64,000 bases of DNA from NCBI RefSeq assembly GCF_024349685.1, contig NZ_AP025944.1, positions 2,176,001-2,240,000 of the forward strand, read 5' to 3'. The DNA comes from Pseudomonas sp. LRP2-20. GTDB taxonomy: Bacteria > Pseudomonadota > Gammaproteobacteria > Pseudomonadales > Pseudomonadaceae. Positions within the stretch are counted from its first letter, which is position 1, and each line of letters begins with the position of its first letter. Of the stretch, positions 45,285 through 53,569 are shown piece after piece. Below the pieces are notes generated by a model. It searched no databases and was not told the DNA's origin. It saw nothing but the letters and a program-made list of their open reading frames with translations. The position numbers and the translations under genes are program-made.

Positions 45285-45293
45285 CGATGCTCC

Positions 45294-46742
45294 TCAGGCC
45301 AGGTCACGCAGCGCACTGTCCAGGGTCGGGTACTGGAAGCGGTAGCCGGCTTGCTCCAGGCGGCTCGGCAGCACGCGCTGGCCGTCGAAGAACAGCTCGG
45401 CCATTTCACCGGCCAGGGCACGCACTGGTGCTGCCGGGATATGCAGCCACACCGGGCGTTTGAGCAACCGGCCGACAGCCTGGGCGAAAGTGGCCTGGCT
45501 GACCGGCTCGGGCGCCACCAGGTTGTAGGTACCCTGCATGCTGCTGTCGGCCATGGCGCGCGCCATCACTGCCAGCACATCGTCACGGTGCACCCAGCTC
45601 ATGACCTGCCGGCCATCGCCCATGCGCCCGCCCAGGCCCAGGCGAAACGGCATCAGCAGGGGCGTCAGCGCACCACCCGGGCCGAACACCACGCCCAGGC
45701 GCAGCACAACCTGGCGGGCGCCCAGGGTGCTGGCCGGGCTGGCCGAGGCTTCCCAGCGATCGCACAATTCGGCCATGAAGCCATCGCCTTTGCTGGCGCC
45801 TTCGTCCAGTGGCTGGCTAGCGTCGCGCACACCGTAATAACCGATGGCCGAGGCCTGGATCCACAGCGCCGGCTTGTGCCTGGCCTGGCGCATCCAGCGC
45901 AGCAAGGCCTCGGTAGTGCCGACCCGGCTGGCGAGCAGCTGGGCCTGGCGGCGTGGCGTCCAGCGTGGCCCGGCGACGGGGGCGCCAGCCAGGTTGATGA
46001 CCACATCGAAGCGTTCGTCATGGCCGAGTTTGTCGAGGCTGCGCAGGCAGCGGGCGCGGCCGTCGAACAGGTAGGCGGCGCGCAGTGGGTCGCGGGCCAG
46101 CACGCTGACGCTGTGCCCGGCATCGAGCAGCTGGTTGACCAGGGTTTCGCCGATGAAACCCGTGCCGCCGGTGACCAGTACCTGCTTGTAGGCCCCTCCG
46201 GCAAACGGGTTGGCCGGCTGCCCCTGGCGTTGCATGCGCAAGGTTGCCAGCGCATCGCGAATGCCCGACGCGGTCACGCCGAGGGCGAACAACGTCAGCA
46301 ACCAGCCGCGCCAGCCGAGGTCGATGGCCACCAGGCCGCTGGGCAGGCTCGACCACTGCAGCAGCTGCAGGCCGTACAGGGCGAAGAAGGCGCCAGCGTT
46401 GATCGCCAGCACGGTGTGCATGATGCGCTCGATGGCAGGCAGTTTGCGGCTGCGGTCCTCGACCACGAAGTCCCACAGCGTCAGGCCGATTTCCAGGGTG
46501 AAGACCACTGCCACGATGACCGCCCAGGCACCCTGGAAGGCCACATGGGCGATGCCCAGGAACAGGATGCCGTAGCAGCACGAGCGCACCGCATGGATCG
46601 CCAGCTCCAGCCGCGCACTGTAGCGCTGGGGCAGGGCCACGGTCAGTTCATGGTGGTAAAGGGTGTCCAATGCGCCCAGCAGGCCTTGGATCAGCAGCAA
46701 GTTCAGGGCCCAGTTCAGGATCGGCAGTTCAGCCACGTTCAA
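45294..46742 (-). CDS. TIGR01777 family SDR with N-terminal membrane domain
   Basis: A 482-residue protein in two parts. The first 180 residues hold four or five hydrophobic helices of the DoxX-like kind (for example LNLLLIQGLLGALDTLYHHELTV and VIVAVVFTLEIGLTLWDFVV). From about residue 187 it is a YfcH/TIGR01777 epimerase-like SDR: cofactor loop VTGGTGFIGETLVNQL, NLAGAPVAGPRWT and the substrate region WIQASAIGYYG. TIGR01777 proteins are poorly characterised NAD(P)-dependent enzymes. Its ATG lies 14 bases inside the upstream membrane-protein gene and its stop nine bases before the fusion gene, so it is the second gene of the operon. The membrane anchor suggests a lipid or envelope substrate; that is inference. 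Confidence 0.85.
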   Translation of the reverse strand: MNVAELPILNWALNLLLIQGLLGALDTLYHHELTVALPQRYSARLELAIHAVRSCCYGILFLGIAHVAFQGAWAVIVAVVFTLEIGLTLWDFVVEDRSRKLPAIERIMHTVLAINAGAFFALYGLQLLQWSSLPSGLVAIDLGWRGWLLTLFALGVTASGIRDALATLRMQRQGQPANPFAGGAYKQVLVTGGTGFIGETLVNQLLDAGHSVSVLARDPLRAAYLFDGRARCLRSLDKLGHDERFDVVINLAGAPVAGPRWTPRRQAQLLASRVGTTEALLRWMRQARHKPALWIQASAIGYYGVRDASQPLDEGASKGDGFMAELCDRWEASASPASTLGARQVVLRLGVVFGPGGALTPLLMPFRLGLGGRMGDGRQVMSWVHRDDVLAVMARAMADSSMQGTYNLVAPEPVSQATFAQAVGRLLKRPVWLHIPAAPVRALAGEMAELFFDGQRVLPSRLEQAGYRFQYPTLDSALRDLA

Positions 46743-47205
46743 GTCCTTTCAAAGTGGTGGTGGGGCGGTCGTGGCGATACAGCCACAGCAAGGGCGGCAG
46801 CAGGGCGAGCAAGGCCAGGCCATCGATGACCAGGTGCGACCACATCCCGGCCTGCAGCGACACCAGCATGTCCTGCGGTGCCCACAGCACGATGCCGCAC
46901 GCCAGCCAGGCCCAGGCGCTGTGGCTGCGCAGACGGTCGCCCAGGTGGATCAGGCCGAGCATGTACAGTGAGTAGCTTTGCAAGGTGGCGCCGAACAGCG
47001 CCAGCCACCAGACTTGCTGCTCACGGGCAGGCGCTGGCGCTGCCTGGCCCCAGAAGGCCTGCTCGATGCTCAGTTGGTAGTTGCCCAGCAGCGGGCTATG
47101 GCCGGCCCAGGTCAGGCCCAGGCCAATCAGCAAGTGCATCAATGCTGCAGCTTGCAGCCAGCGCACCCAGATGCGGCGCACCTGCACTGTAGAAGAGAAG
47201 AGCAT
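46729..47205 (-). CDS. small membrane protein of unknown function
   Basis: A 158-residue integral membrane protein with four predicted helices, including LQAAALMHLLIGLGLTWAGH, WLALFGATLQSYSLYMLGLI and the tail LVIDGLALLALLPPLLWLY. I do not recognise a named family. The ATG at 47205 follows AAGGA with short spacing; an earlier start at 47271 would add 22 polar residues. It opens the four-gene operon and overlaps the TIGR01777 gene by 14 bases, so it is probably a partner of that protein's membrane domain. Confidence 0.72.
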   Translation of the reverse strand: MLFSSTVQVRRIWVRWLQAAALMHLLIGLGLTWAGHSPLLGNYQLSIEQAFWGQAAPAPAREQQVWWLALFGATLQSYSLYMLGLIHLGDRLRSHSAWAWLACGIVLWAPQDMLVSLQAGMWSHLVIDGLALLALLPPLLWLYRHDRPTTTLKGLERG

Positions 47206-47275
47206 TCCTTGACCTTGCGGCTTCCATGTCGGCGGGTAGTGTACCTCGATTCGCTTGATGGTTTGCCGCAAGACC

Positions 47276-47526
47276 TTCAGCGCCTGTGAGATCGAGCGCC
47301 GCCCGCGCGGCGCATCGCGAGCTACGCTCGCTCCTACGTTTGTTTCGGGCCAATTATTTCTGTGGAATTTGCGCGCGGACGCCTTGGCGCATGACTCGAT
47401 ATCGCGATGTACCCATAAGGCGATCGCGCGCGTCTGTCACAGGCGTTACTGGCCCGAAACAAACGTAGGAGCGAGCGTAGCTCGCGATGCGCCGCGCGGG
47501 CGGCGCTCGATCTCACAGGCGCTGAA
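47276..47526. repeat. 251-bp element with perfect 77-bp inverted arms
   Basis: The arm 47276-47352 is the exact reverse complement of 47450-47526, with no mismatch over 77 bases, around a 97-base spacer. Each arm contains its own short hairpins (GCGAGC-TAC-GCTCGC and a GCGCCGC-rich dyad), so the whole is a REP-doublet or MITE-like mobile repeat. The spacer is itself partly self-complementary (GCGCGCG and CGATATCG). No coding function is credible. No clear target duplication is visible. It occupies most of the 550-base gap between the membrane-protein operon and the formate/nitrite channel gene. Confidence 0.88.
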
Positions 47527-47755
47527 TACCGTGAGGCGAACACCCCTGATCAACCCTATCTATCAACCCATCCACCGTATCAATTTGACTGCGACATTCT
47601 GCCTCAGTAACGTGCGCGGCTCTTCGTTGCAGCCCCAGAGATCCCCTGTTTTGCCTTCCCCCTGACCCCTCTGTCGCACCCCCGCAATCCGTAAATTCCC
47701 GACTTCCGGCATGCTCCTGGGCGTGATCCGGCGTCCCTGCGTTCGAGTTAATGAA

Positions 47756-48544
47756 ATGTCTGTCAATGCCCCCTCCCGGATCACTGAGCTCGTCATCGAG
47801 GCCGGTACCAAGAAAGCCCGACTGCCCATCCGTGCGCTGCTCATCCTCGGTTTCCTCGCCGGCGGCTTCATTTCGATGGGCTTCATCCTGGCCATCCATG
47901 TCAGCGCGATGATTCCCGGGCAATGGGCTTCGCTGGGCAACCTGCTGGGCGCCGCGGTATTTCCCATCGGCCTGATCCTGGTGATCCTGGCGGGCGGTGA
48001 ACTGCTCACCGGCAACATGATGAGCCTGCCACTGGCCATGTTCGCCGGGCGCATACGCCTGGCGGCCGTGGCACGCAACTGGCTGCTGGTGACCCTGGCC
48101 AACCTGCTGGGTGCGCTGTTTGTGGCGTACTTCTTCGGCCACCTGCTCGGCCTGACCGAGGGCGCCTACCTGGACAAGACCGTGGCCGCCGCCAGCAGCA
48201 AGGCCAGCGCCGATTTCGTCCATGCTTTCGTCTCCGGCATCGGCTGCAACTGGCTGGTGTGCCTGGCGGTGTGGCTGGCCTATGCCAGCCGTGAGATGAG
48301 CGGCAAGATCCTCGGCATCTGGTTCCCGATCATGGCGTTCGTCGCCATCGGCTTCCAGCACGTGGTGGCCAACATGTTCCTGATCCCGGCGGCGATCTTT
48401 GCCGGCTACCTGAGTTGGGCGGCGCTGGTGCATAACCTGGTCGCGGTGTTCCTCGGCAATGCGGTGGGCGGCGCGATCTTCGTCGGCCTGGCGTACTACG
48501 TGTCGTTTGGCGCTGCGGCCCAGGAGCAGGCGTCAGCGCAGTAA
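47756..48544 (+). CDS. formate/nitrite transporter family channel
   Basis: A 262-residue inner-membrane protein of the FocA/NirC family, which forms pentamers of six-helix subunits. Motifs are ILGFLAGGFISMGFIL in helix 1, GGELLTGNMMSLPLAMFAG around residue 80, and AFVSGIGCNWLVCLAVWLAYASREMSGK followed by GFQHVVANMFLIP (around 205) with the pore His. Members carry formate, nitrite or hydrosulfide. The ATG at 47756 begins the family N-terminus; the frame is open from 47711. It is a single gene with no oxidoreductase partner nearby, so the anion is not determined. Confidence 0.92.
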   Translation: MSVNAPSRITELVIEAGTKKARLPIRALLILGFLAGGFISMGFILAIHVSAMIPGQWASLGNLLGAAVFPIGLILVILAGGELLTGNMMSLPLAMFAGRIRLAAVARNWLLVTLANLLGALFVAYFFGHLLGLTEGAYLDKTVAAASSKASADFVHAFVSGIGCNWLVCLAVWLAYASREMSGKILGIWFPIMAFVAIGFQHVVANMFLIPAAIFAGYLSWAALVHNLVAVFLGNAVGGAIFVGLAYYVSFGAAAQEQASAQ

Positions 48545-48723
48545 CGGCCTTTACCTCGCCGGCAAGGCTGGGTAGCATTGTTGCTTCCCTCCTTTGCGGC
48601 CGTTCTGCCGTGCACCGCCCAGGCGTTGATTCGCGAAGCGGGCATACATGATGCCGACATGAGCACGGTCGCCTGGCCAAGGCGCACCGATAATCCGTCA
48701 TCAGAAAATCTCAGGATGATTCC

Positions 48724-49173
48724 ATGATCATTCGCCAAGCTATCGCTGCCGATCACCCCCGGCTGGTCGACATCTGGCTGCGCGCCGTGCGCGCGACCCA
48801 CCACTTTCTGCAGGCGTCCGACATCGACGCGCTGCTGCCACAGCTGCGCGATGTCTACCTGCATGCCGTCGAGCTGTGGGTGGCTGTCGACCTTGAAGAC
48901 AACCCGCTGGGCTTTATCGGGCTCGGCGATAACCACGTGGAAATGCTCTTCATCGATCCCGACCTGCATGGCCGGGGCATTGGCCGTGCGCTGCTGGATT
49001 TCTGCCGCAGCACGCGCAACACCTTGAGTGTCGACGTGAACGAGCAGAACCCGCAGGCGGTAGGGTTCTATCTGCACTATGGCTTTGTGCAGACCGGGCG
49101 TTCACCGCTGGACGGTGAGGGGCGGCCGTTCCCTTTGTTGCATATGGCCTTGCCCGACAACGTGTCGGGCTGA
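48724..49173 (+). CDS. GNAT family acetyltransferase (YjaB-like)
   Basis: A 149-residue cytoplasmic acetyltransferase. The acetyl-CoA loop is DLHGRGIGRALLDF at about 80-93, preceded by strand MLFIDP, and the C-terminal strand pair VNEQNPQAVGFYLHYGFVQTGRS is typical of GNAT proteins. The overall length and the ATHHFLQASDI segment near 24-34 point to the YjaB branch. The acceptor amine is not known. The gene stands 179 bases after the FNT channel and is convergent with the hydroxyacid dehydrogenase. Confidence 0.9.
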   Translation: MIIRQAIAADHPRLVDIWLRAVRATHHFLQASDIDALLPQLRDVYLHAVELWVAVDLEDNPLGFIGLGDNHVEMLFIDPDLHGRGIGRALLDFCRSTRNTLSVDVNEQNPQAVGFYLHYGFVQTGRSPLDGEGRPFPLLHMALPDNVSG

Positions 49174-49190
49174 CGAAACGGGTTCGACGG

Positions 49191-50168
49191 TCAGCGAGGC
49201 ACTTTCAAGGCTTGTGGATTGGCCACGTTCTTCGGGGCACCCTGGAAAAATGCCAGCACATTGTCGAAGGCATCGCCGAAGTACAGCTCGTAGCCGTTCT
49301 TCTCCACGTAGCCCAGGTGCGGTGTGCTCAGTACCCGCGGGTGGGTGAGCAGGGGGTGGTTCGGCTCGAGTATCGGCTCCTGCTCAAAGACATCCACTGC
49401 GGCGAAGCCCGGCCTGCCGGCGTCGAGCGCCTGCAGCAGGGCCCCAGGCGCAATCAGTTCGGCGCGGCTGACGTTCACCAGCAGGGCATCGGTTTTCATC
49501 CGCGACAGGTCATCGATGGTCACCCCGTGGCGCGTTGTATCTGACAGCCGCAGGTTGAGGCTGAGGATATCGGCTTCGGCAAAGAATGCCGCGCGCGATG
49601 TCGCCGCCCGGTGCCCATCGGCCTCGGCCGCTGCCCGGCTGGCCTCGCTGCCCCACACCAGCACCGGCATGTCGAACGCCTGGGCATAGCGTGCCAGGCG
49701 CTGGCCGATCTTGCCGTAGCCCCAGATCCCCAGCACCTGGCCGGCGATTGCCTGGCCCAGGTTGACCTGCCATCGACCTTGCCTGAACGCCTCGATCGCC
49801 GGCACCAGCTGGCGCCGGGCGTTGAGGATCAGCGCCCAGGCCAGTTCGGCCGGCGCCACCGGCGAGCCGCGGCCTTCGGTGACGATGATGCCGCGAGCCG
49901 TGCAGGCCTCAAGGTCCAGATGGCCAGCGACCTTGCCGGTCTGGCTGATCAGCTTGAGCTTCGGCAGCCGGTCGAGCAGGGCGGCATCGATGCGCGTGCG
50001 TTCGCGGGTGAGGACCAGGGCGTCAGCGTCGGCGAAGCGTGCGGCCAGCGCGTCCACTGAGGCAGGCTGCTTGTCGTGAAACACACTGACGTCATGCCCC
50101 GCCAGACGCTTGAAGCAGTCGAGTGAGCGGATTACGTCCTGGTAGTCATCGGGAATGGCAATGCGCAT
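49191..50168 (-). CDS. D-2-hydroxyacid dehydrogenase family protein
   Basis: A 325-residue NAD-dependent dehydrogenase. The Rossmann motif is GIWGYGKIGQRLARYAQAF at about 146-164. The catalytic Arg lies in VNVSRAELI (near 237), the Glu in VFEQEP (near 266) and the His in STPHLGYVEKNGYE (near 286). This spacing matches formate/glycerate dehydrogenase-like proteins of the D-2-hydroxyacid group. It reduces a 2-oxoacid or oxidises a D-hydroxyacid, but the acid is unclear. The ATG at 50168 begins MRIAIPDDYQDV, the normal family opening. Confidence 0.9.
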   Translation of the reverse strand: MRIAIPDDYQDVIRSLDCFKRLAGHDVSVFHDKQPASVDALAARFADADALVLTRERTRIDAALLDRLPKLKLISQTGKVAGHLDLEACTARGIIVTEGRGSPVAPAELAWALILNARRQLVPAIEAFRQGRWQVNLGQAIAGQVLGIWGYGKIGQRLARYAQAFDMPVLVWGSEASRAAAEADGHRAATSRAAFFAEADILSLNLRLSDTTRHGVTIDDLSRMKTDALLVNVSRAELIAPGALLQALDAGRPGFAAVDVFEQEPILEPNHPLLTHPRVLSTPHLGYVEKNGYELYFGDAFDNVLAFFQGAPKNVANPQALKVPR

Positions 50169-50207
50169 GTCGGTCGGCCCTGAGGTTGGTTGTGGCGAGT
50201 CTACAGA

Positions 50208-50579
50208 TGGATGGCACGGGCTGCGCCCGTGATCGCCGGCAATCCGGCTCCCACAGGATAGTGCTAGCTTTCGAGCCTTGAGCAAGCCCGTTGCTCCCTG
50301 AGCGACCAGGCATTCACGCCGAACCTGAAGACTGCGCTGTACCTGTGGGAGATCACCCAGCCCTTTGGCCTGCGCTTTCGCGTAGAGAACTGAGTTCGCA
50401 AGCGGTCCGCAGACCCTGTGGGAGCAACTGTCTTGTGCTGCTTGTGCCGGCCTCTTCGCGGGTGAACCCGCTCCCACAGGTTCAATGCTTACCTCAAGGC
50501 ATGCGCGATCCCTGTGGGAGCGGCGGTTCGGCGCCCCGACTTGCCCCGCGGACACGGGCTTAGCCCGTGCCATCCATCA
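50208..50579. repeat. REP cluster bracketed by an inverted repeat
   Basis: The gap between the dehydrogenase and the MFS gene is packed with REP units. CTCCCACAGG or CTGTGGGAG cores occur at about 50248-50258, 50343, 50416-50424, 50470-50480 and 50513-50521. The outer arms 50208-50232 and 50555-50579 are inverted copies with two mismatches in 25, so the whole 372-base block is a compound palindromic unit. It includes the minus-strand copy (50369-50424) of the repeat at 36029-36083. No gene is present. Confidence 0.8.
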
Positions 50580-50587
50580 GGTTGTTG

Positions 50588-51739
50588 TCAGGCTGGCCTG
50601 GCCCGTCGCAGCCTCACCCCGGCCATACACTTGAGCACAACCCCCAGCATCACCGCCACCCCGGCACTGACAAAGATCGCCTCGTGCCCGGCGCTCTGCT
50701 GCTGCAAGGCCACGAACGCCGGGGCCAGCGCCGCCGCCGCCACTTGCAGGATGCTCACCCAGGGCGTCAAGGTGCCGCGCGGGTCGTTGGTGGCGATGGC
50801 GCCCATGTAGTAGGTCAGCGCCAGCACCCAGCCAAAGTTCATCAGGAACAGCGTCACGCACAACTGCCCGGCATCCGCTGCATGGCGCGCCAGCAACACG
50901 ATCGACAGCAGCACCAGCAGTGAGCCGAAGCCGATCATCGGCCCACGCCTCACCCGTGCCCCCAGCACGCTGGGCAAGGCCCCGCCAGGCAAGCCGCCGA
51001 GGATCCCCAGGCCGAATGCCCAGCCCACATCCAGCGGGCTGATGCCGCGTTCGCGGGCCAGTTGGTCGACAAAGCCCCAGATGCAATAGATCGCCAGTTG
51101 CAGGCACAGCATCCCCAGCAGGGCATAGCGCCCGAGGGTGGCGCAGCCAACGCCACGCTGGGTTACCGGCGCCGCTGCCTCGCGGTGCAGCCGCTGCGGA
51201 ATGGCCAGCGCGACCAGGGCGATCAGCACGAACCAGAAGCCGATGCTGGCCACGGCGCCTCGATTGCCGAACACCTCCGCCAGCTGCGGCATGCAGGTGG
51301 CGTACAGGGCGAACACGGCGGTCTGGATCAACAATGACAAGCCATACGAGCGATCCTGCCCTGGCAGGCGCCCCAGACCGCTGATCGCGCCGGCATACAG
51401 CACGCCGGTGGCAACGCCGCACGCCAGCCGGCACAGCACCAGGGCTGCCAGTGAGCCCAGCATCGCACTGAGCAGATTGAGCGCCAGCGCGGCGCAGGCG
51501 CCCGCCAGGTACAGGCCGCGGCCCCCGAAGCGCCGGCCCAGCCACGGCAGCAACAGGCTGCCGAGCAGAGTGCCGGTCATTTCGCTGGACAGGACCCAGC
51601 CTTGCTGGCTCAGGTCCAGGTTCAGCCGTTCGGCCACCAGGCCGATGAAGATCGGCTGCACGCCAATGATGATCAGTGCCGTGGCGGCGATGTAGATCAG
51701 GGCGGCACGCAGCAGCAGGTTGTTGTTCTTGTTGTGCAT
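50588..51739 (-). CDS. MFS transporter
   Basis: A 383-residue inner-membrane transporter with about twelve helices. It shows the start AALIYIAATALIIIGVQPIFIGL, the loop 2-3 motif WLGRRFGGRGLYLAG and the helix 4 pattern LVLCRLACGVATGVLYAGAISGLG. The short loops and low charge suggest a sugar/organic-compound carrier, but no subfamily stands out. It lies 27 bases downstream of the YtcJ-like amidohydrolase on the same strand, so it is the second gene of that operon and probably imports the hydrolase substrate or exports the product. Confidence 0.85.
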   Translation of the reverse strand: MHNKNNNLLLRAALIYIAATALIIIGVQPIFIGLVAERLNLDLSQQGWVLSSEMTGTLLGSLLLPWLGRRFGGRGLYLAGACAALALNLLSAMLGSLAALVLCRLACGVATGVLYAGAISGLGRLPGQDRSYGLSLLIQTAVFALYATCMPQLAEVFGNRGAVASIGFWFVLIALVALAIPQRLHREAAAPVTQRGVGCATLGRYALLGMLCLQLAIYCIWGFVDQLARERGISPLDVGWAFGLGILGGLPGGALPSVLGARVRRGPMIGFGSLLVLLSIVLLARHAADAGQLCVTLFLMNFGWVLALTYYMGAIATNDPRGTLTPWVSILQVAAAALAPAFVALQQQSAGHEAIFVSAGVAVMLGVVLKCMAGVRLRRARPA

Positions 51740-51766
51740 TGGAGTTTCCCGGTGGGCGCATCAGGT

Positions 51767-53446
51767 TCAGGCGTGGGGGAGGGTGCCTGCGTCGTGGGTG
51801 ATGCGGCCGTTCATCAGGGTCAGCGCCACATCGGTCTTGCCGATCTCATAGCGGTCGAGCTCGAACAGGTCCTGCTCGAGGATGATGATGTCGGCGCGCT
51901 TGCCGGTGGTGATCGAGCCAATCTCCTTTTCCAGCCCCAGCTGATAGGCGCCATTGAGGGTGTAGGCGGCGATCAGTTGCGGAATGCTCAGGCGCTCGTC
52001 GGCATCGGGCATCACCGGCGCATTCGGCTCGCCACTGAGCTGGCGGGTGTGGCCCGACTCGATGTGCTCCACCGGCTTGTGCTGGCAACGGCACTGGCAG
52101 ACCAGGCCGTCCATGCCGATCGACACGGTCACGCCCTGGTCGATGAAGGTGCGGAACTTGTACATCGAGGCCCAGCGCTTGAAGCCATAGGACTGCTGGA
52201 TCGCTTCGGCGTAGGCATCCACCACGCCCCATTGCAGCTGAGTGTTGGCCATGACCCCGATGCGGCGAAAGCGCGGGATGTCATCAGGGTGGGTGAGGAA
52301 GGCGTGGGTGATCACATGGCGGCGGTCGCGCGGCGGGTTGCTGGCGAAAGTCCGTTCGAACACGTCCAGCGCCATGCGCACGGCCGCATCGCCCACGGCG
52401 TGCACCATCACATCGATACCGGCGGCATCGGCCTGGCGTACGTGCTGTTCGAATACCGCTTCGGGCATGGTCGTCGAGCCGCAGTGCGGCTTGTCGCAGT
52501 AGGGTTCGAGCAGGAACGCGGTGTGGTTCAGCTCGGTGCCGTCGAGCATCAGTTTCAGGGTCTGCGCCTTCACCAGCGGCGAGTCATAGCGGCTGCGCAT
52601 GCCTTGCAGGATGGTCACCGGATCATCCTCGGTGCCCATGTTGATGTAGCTGCCGACCACGCGCAGTTTCAGACGCTCTTCGCGCTCCAGCTGCTGCAGG
52701 GTTTCGTACAGCAAGGTCTGGTCGCCGGCCGGGTCGAGGAAGCCGGCATCGAACACGGTGGTGATGCCGGCAGCGACCAGTTTCTCTTGCCAGAACGGGA
52801 TCGAGCGCAGGTACAGGTCGATGCCGGTTGGCAAGTAGCCGGCTTCGCTCAGCCGTTGCATCAGCAACGAATAGGCCGCGCAGTCGATGATCACGCCAGT
52901 GGGCTCGCCGCTGATCGGGTCTTTTTCGAACCAGCTGGCGCCTTCTTCCACGGCCGGGGTGTCGCGGTCGATGCCGGCGGCCTTGAGTGCGTAGGTGTTG
53001 ACCCACATGGTGTGGTAGTCGGTGGACAGCAGGCACACCGGCTTGTCCGGGCAGATCTCGTCGAGCACTTCGCGGCGCAGCAGGGCGGCCGGCATCAGTG
53101 GCTGGATCCAGCCCATGCCGGTGATGGCCTTCTCGCCGGGGTTGGCCGCCACGTAGCGCTTGAGCAGGGCCAGCACCTCATGCGGGTCTTCATGGTTGAC
53201 CAGGGCCTGGAAGGCGAAGGCGGTGCTGGAGAAGTGCCAATGCGATTCGACGAAGCCTGGCAGCACCAGCTTGCCGGCAGCGTCGAGCAAGCGCGTGGCG
53301 GGGCCGGCGTGGGCCATGACGCTGGCGTGGTCGCCAACGCAGAGGATGCGCTCGCCCTGCACGGCCACGGCGCTGGCCCATGGCAAATGCGGGTCGACGG
53401 TGTAGATGCGGGCGTTGTGGATGATGAGATCGGCGGCGGTGGTCAT
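51767..53446 (-). CDS. YtcJ-like amidohydrolase
   Basis: A 559-residue metal-dependent hydrolase of the YtcJ/NfdA group of the amidohydrolase superfamily. Metal-site residues are visible in order: GFVESHWHF (His69, His71), the candidate bridging Lys298 in LKLMLDG, His349 in VMVHAVGDAA, His381 in HVITHAFLT and Asp446 in SIGMDG. The family acts on amides, formamides or cyclic amides. Just after Asp446 come Cys450, Cys452, Cys454 and His456 within CQCRCQH, which is unusual for this group. The ATG at 53446 follows AGGGAG. It is the first gene of an operon with the MFS transporter and is divergent from the TetR gene. Confidence 0.87.
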   Translation of the reverse strand: MTTAADLIIHNARIYTVDPHLPWASAVAVQGERILCVGDHASVMAHAGPATRLLDAAGKLVLPGFVESHWHFSSTAFAFQALVNHEDPHEVLALLKRYVAANPGEKAITGMGWIQPLMPAALLRREVLDEICPDKPVCLLSTDYHTMWVNTYALKAAGIDRDTPAVEEGASWFEKDPISGEPTGVIIDCAAYSLLMQRLSEAGYLPTGIDLYLRSIPFWQEKLVAAGITTVFDAGFLDPAGDQTLLYETLQQLEREERLKLRVVGSYINMGTEDDPVTILQGMRSRYDSPLVKAQTLKLMLDGTELNHTAFLLEPYCDKPHCGSTTMPEAVFEQHVRQADAAGIDVMVHAVGDAAVRMALDVFERTFASNPPRDRRHVITHAFLTHPDDIPRFRRIGVMANTQLQWGVVDAYAEAIQQSYGFKRWASMYKFRTFIDQGVTVSIGMDGLVCQCRCQHKPVEHIESGHTRQLSGEPNAPVMPDADERLSIPQLIAAYTLNGAYQLGLEKEIGSITTGKRADIIILEQDLFELDRYEIGKTDVALTLMNGRITHDAGTLPHA

Positions 53447-53569
53447 GGCGGCTCCCTGGGGCAAAATGCCGCGCTAGTTTTGTGTCGGTTAAAAGTTTTA
53501 GTCAATAAAATATTTTTGCGGGTTGGCTTTGCTGTATGCTGGCCACCGGTTTTGACAAAGGGTTGCCAA

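Noticed and set aside
44559..46829. 756-codon open frame antisense to the hydrolase fusion and TIGR01777 genes
   Set aside because: It crosses the junction of two real minus-strand genes, is Gln/His/Arg-rich and has no recognisable domain.
47286..47543. small frames on both strands with the shared peptide RSSAARAAHRELRSLL
   Set aside because: The shared peptide is caused by the two inverted arms of the repeat element, not by coding selection.
50169..50587. possible CRISPR array because of repeated GTGGGAGC motifs
   Set aside because: The spacing is irregular and the units are inverted, which is typical of REP elements and not of direct CRISPR repeats.
51602..53569. long N-terminal extension to the TetR regulator at 53570
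   Set aside because: It is antisense to the amidohydrolase; the regulator begins at the GTG with a normal helix-turn-helix.
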